Source: Callorhinus ursinus (taxonomy: Eukaryota > Chordata > Mammalia > Carnivora > Otariidae). Taken from it: a stretch of 64,000 nucleotides of DNA. Below, one piece after another: positions 61,241 through 64,000 of this stretch (position 1 is its first letter; each line of letters starts with the position of its first letter). Position numbers and translations under genes: made by a program. Where the stretch lies: NCBI RefSeq assembly GCF_003265705.1, contig NW_020312817.1:30095820-30159819 (forward strand), read 5' to 3'. The notes below the pieces were generated by a model. The model was given only the letters and a program-made list of their open reading frames with translations, did no database searches and was not told the DNA's origin.

Positions 61241-63127
61241 AGGATATTACAGCATGTTTGAATGATGACAAGAACGATCTAGTAAAAAGCAAGAAAGCAC
61301 TTGATGTAAGAAGGGACATGATTGCAGGAGCCAAGTGTTTGAGAGAGGAGCAAAATTATTTTTCTCAGACACGATAAAACAAGGCTGTCAGCTGACACTG
61401 AGGGTGGGAGAAGAGGTGTGAAATCCTGAGGAGGAGGCGGAGGAGGTAAACCAGGCGTCTCGGTTTGAGGGGGGACGAGCAGTAACCAGGGCAGTGGGTT
61501 CTGCTCGCGCGCTGGCGCTGGCAGCTCACTGGAGGCTCCCAGTTACACACTTGAAGGGCCACCAGCTGACACAGTCGTGTGTTTCCTCCAGCTTCTGTGC
61601 AGACGCAGTGTAGGTGGAGAGCTGCATCTGACCACGATTGGGATTTTTCCTGGTACGTCTGAGAGGAAGAGAAGGGCAGAGATCGAGGGTCATGCAGGAA
61701 TCTTCCCAGTGGTAGTGTGTGACCTGTGCCAGGAAGGACAGGAGCAGTGATCGGGGAAGATGCAGCCCCGTGCAGCACGTCCACAGCCCCCCATTGCATG
61801 TGCTTCACGTGAATGAGGTTTCCTTTTTTAAAGGGGAAAGGGAAGAGTGATCTGAAAGCGGCAGTGAGAACAGAGGGGACACCGCCCACCCTCAGGTTTA
61901 TGGAGTGTGGGAAAGGAAGCTGTCCCTACACGAGAGGACTTCAAGGGACAGAGGAGCTAGGGAGTACCCAGGTTTCTGTTGAAACACAGAAGTGAGGGGA
62001 GAATGATGGCAGAGGGGATGGTGGCGATGATAGACCATGAGTTCTAGAAGGCACAGGAGAAGGATTTGGGATGGGGGTCGTGCAGGGCATGGATGATTTT
62101 GCAGAGCCCAATGAGGGTGAGAGTCCAGCAACGATGAGTGACCTGGTAGATTAGACTTGGTTCTTGGTGTTCTCTTGTGGGAAGATCAACAGTTGGTTCT
62201 AGTTAAAGCCCTCTTTGTAGGTCCATTCTCCTGGGGCAGTTTTTAGCGTTTAGGTGTGCAGGGTCAGGAGTGGGGCAGAAGGAGCAGTATTCTTGCCAGA
62301 GCGTAATGAGAAAGCACGTGTCCTCATTTCTGTGCTTTGGGAGTAAATTCTGAGCATGAGTTCTAAACATAACCACAGCAACATTAGAAAAAAAAAGTGT
62401 GGAAGTCATTGCAGGGCATTTCAATATCATATTTATAGATTTATGAAGAATACTCGTGATTTCTGGGTATTAAACAAGTTCCTGTGTATTACTTACATCC
62501 TTTTAAAAGGGGAGGAGTTGGTCCTGGATTTTACCAAATGTTTTCTTTCCTTAAATACATGACCACATCACCGTAAGATCAGTTGGTCACAACTGTAGAG
62601 GCAACAGGACACTGGATCACAGCCAGCCATGGTGCTGTGCGGAAGGCTTGTCAAATCCTCTGTGTTTCTCCAAAGAGGAGGAAGTCTGATAAAGGGAATG
62701 ACCTGCAGGTCACCCCACCCTGGTCTTAACAAAGCTTATAATTTTATGCTCCACTCTCTACTCATCCTTGATTTGGTATGTGTTATTGAGCTTCACGAAA
62801 GTTAAATTGATGGACCATCAGAGGAGGGGATGAAAGTAGCAAGAACAGTACCGGTCTCTGCAGCTGCCTGGTGCTCTGGAGGAGCCACTCTGAGCTTAAT
62901 AACCGTAGTCAGAGTGGCCACCAAAGATTTCCACAATACAGTGATTGAGGTGGACCTTCAAGTGTGGATATGACTTATGTTGGGGTCAGTGGCTTTTCTT
63001 TTCTTTTTTTTTTATTTTTTTTTATTTTCTAAAAAATTATTACAGTTCAGAGTGGTCATAAACTCAAAAATTAATCAGAAATATGAAACCAAGTTCAGGA
63101 AGAATGAAAAACACCCTGGAAAACATT

Positions 63128-64000
63128 CAAACGTTCATTCATCCAACAAATATTTATTGAGTGCCAAATATGTACTGGGCACAGATCTAGTGGCTAGGGA
63201 TACAGCTCTGATGGAGCTGACATTCAGAAGGGGAGAGATGACATGGAAACACAAAAATGAACATAAAATATTGTATAATGTGATGGGAGCTATGGAAAGC
63301 AGTAATTAGGATGATATGAGAATTACTGGGATTAGCGAGAAAATTGCTTTTAGATATAGAGGTCAGGGAGGTTTTCCATGAAGGGAGAGCATTTGCTTTA
63401 AAATCTGAATGCAAGAGAGCATCAAATTTAGGATGATCTGACAGGAGGGAATTCCATTCAGAGGGAATCACAAATGTGAAAGTTCTAAGCCAGCTTGGTG
63501 TGTTGGAGGAATAGCAAGAAAAAGCAAGAAGGTCCGTGAGGCTGGAATGTCACGGGGGAGGACGGTGGGGGTGAGGTCACATAATGCCTTGTAAGTTACG
63601 GTGAGGTGCATGGATTTTATCATGAGGACGTAGGAAGGCTGTCCAAGGGCTGGAAGAGGGTATAGCATAACTTGGATCTGGTCGGGCAGAGACTTGGGGG
63701 AAGCCGCAAGATGCAACAACAGGAACAGAGTCTCAGGTAGGGGTTCTTTCAGTAGTTCAGGGAAGAGGTAATGGTGGTTCAGACTTCAGAGCTGTAGATG
63801 AAGGGATGGGTGGACTTGAGATATAATTTGGAACTAGATTTGTTGATGGATTGCACATCGGGGGTGAGGGAAAGGGAAACCAAGGAGTACGCTTAGATGT
63901 TGGGTTTTAAGCAAAGTGGTGCCCTTTCCTAGGAGCAGGAGTGGATTTAAGGAAGATTCAAGAGTTTTGTTTTGGACAAATTAAATTTGACACCCAAGTA
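63128..64000 (+). repeat. Old interspersed repeat family, copy 5, best preserved, cut by window edge
   Basis: 'AACAAATATTTATTGAGTGCC', 'GGGATACAGCTCTGATGGAGCTGACATTC', 'GATGGGAGCTATGGAAAGC', 'GTCACATAATGCCTTGTAAG' and 'TTTTGTTTTGGACAAATTAA' give the fullest version in the window. Confidence 0.7.

Larger units (their letters stand above)
18316..64000 (+). other. CRIM1: CRIM1 gene, 5' portion (promoter-proximal end to part of intron 2)
   Basis: The transcription unit is inferred from two exons whose joined translation is recognisably CRIM1, a type I membrane protein that binds BMP-family ligands through cysteine-rich repeats and modulates their processing and delivery. The visible layout is a leader of about 520 nt, coding exon 1, a 38,825-nt first intron, exon 2 of 174 nt, and intron 2 leaving the window. 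Both junctions are phase 1 and obey GT-AG. Only about 168 of the roughly 1,036 residues of the family protein are encoded here. The start at 18316 is a predicted TSS placed 27 nt after a TATA-like element and is not proven. The gene is cut by the right edge of the window. Confidence 0.93.
58167..64000 (+). other. CRIM1: CRIM1 intron 2, 5' part
   Basis: This begins with GTAAGT and runs off the window with no further exon. It holds one carnivore SINE (60447-60649), a perfect tandem duplication (59689-59742) and two copies of the old interspersed repeat family also seen in intron 1 (60200-61240 and 63128-64000). It also has a C10 run (61081-61090) and a T-rich tract (62998-63027). Nothing recognisable was seen in 58167-59680, 59745-60190 or 61245-63000. 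Confidence 0.85.

Noticed and set aside
1..64000. CRISPR arrays, bacterial operons, phage genes, tRNA/rRNA/snRNA genes
   Set aside because: None found. tRNA-like blocks occur only as heads of SINEs, and the window is clearly mammalian.

Overview
The window is vertebrate nuclear DNA from a carnivoran, most likely a non-canid caniform (bear, seal or mustelid type). The evidence is eight tRNA-derived carnivore SINEs, most with clean target-site duplications. Their body reads like the arctoid consensus rather than the dog SINEC_Cf or felid versions. MIR, L2, MER5-like, MER2-like, old L1 and MaLR-type LTR remnants form the older layer. There is no bacterial-style gene organisation, and almost every open frame is a chance frame in repeat, intron or CpG-island DNA.

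Only one protein gene can be supported: the 5' part of CRIM1 (cysteine-rich transmembrane BMP regulator 1) on the + strand. Positions 1-17600 are intergenic, mostly relic repeats and AT-rich unique DNA. A CpG island (about 17620-19600) holds the promoter, with a CCAAT box, a GC box and a TATA-like element in order. It also holds a roughly 520-nt GC-rich leader without an upstream ATG, and coding exon 1 (18837-19167: signal peptide plus IGFBP-like domain). Intron 1 is 38.8 kb (19168-57992). Exon 2 (57993-58166) encodes the next cysteine-containing segment. Intron 2 begins at 58167 and runs off the window, so the VWC and antistasin-like repeats, transmembrane segment and cytoplasmic tail lie downstream.

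No new multi-gene system is visible. The observations most worth following up are: (i) a possible short terminal exon in intron 1 (acceptor at 41456, in-frame stop, overlapping AATAAA signals) that would give a secreted protein with only the IGFBP-like domain; (ii) a candidate divergent non-coding transcript leaving the CpG island on the minus strand, with two tandem Pumilio-type sites and a poly(A) signal; (iii) a decoy 3' splice site 54 nt upstream of exon 2; (iv) apparent loss of an N-glycosylation sequon in exon 2; (v) two enhancer-like intronic blocks and two good CTCF-type motifs; and (vi) five same-strand copies of one old repeat family between 46 and 64 kb.
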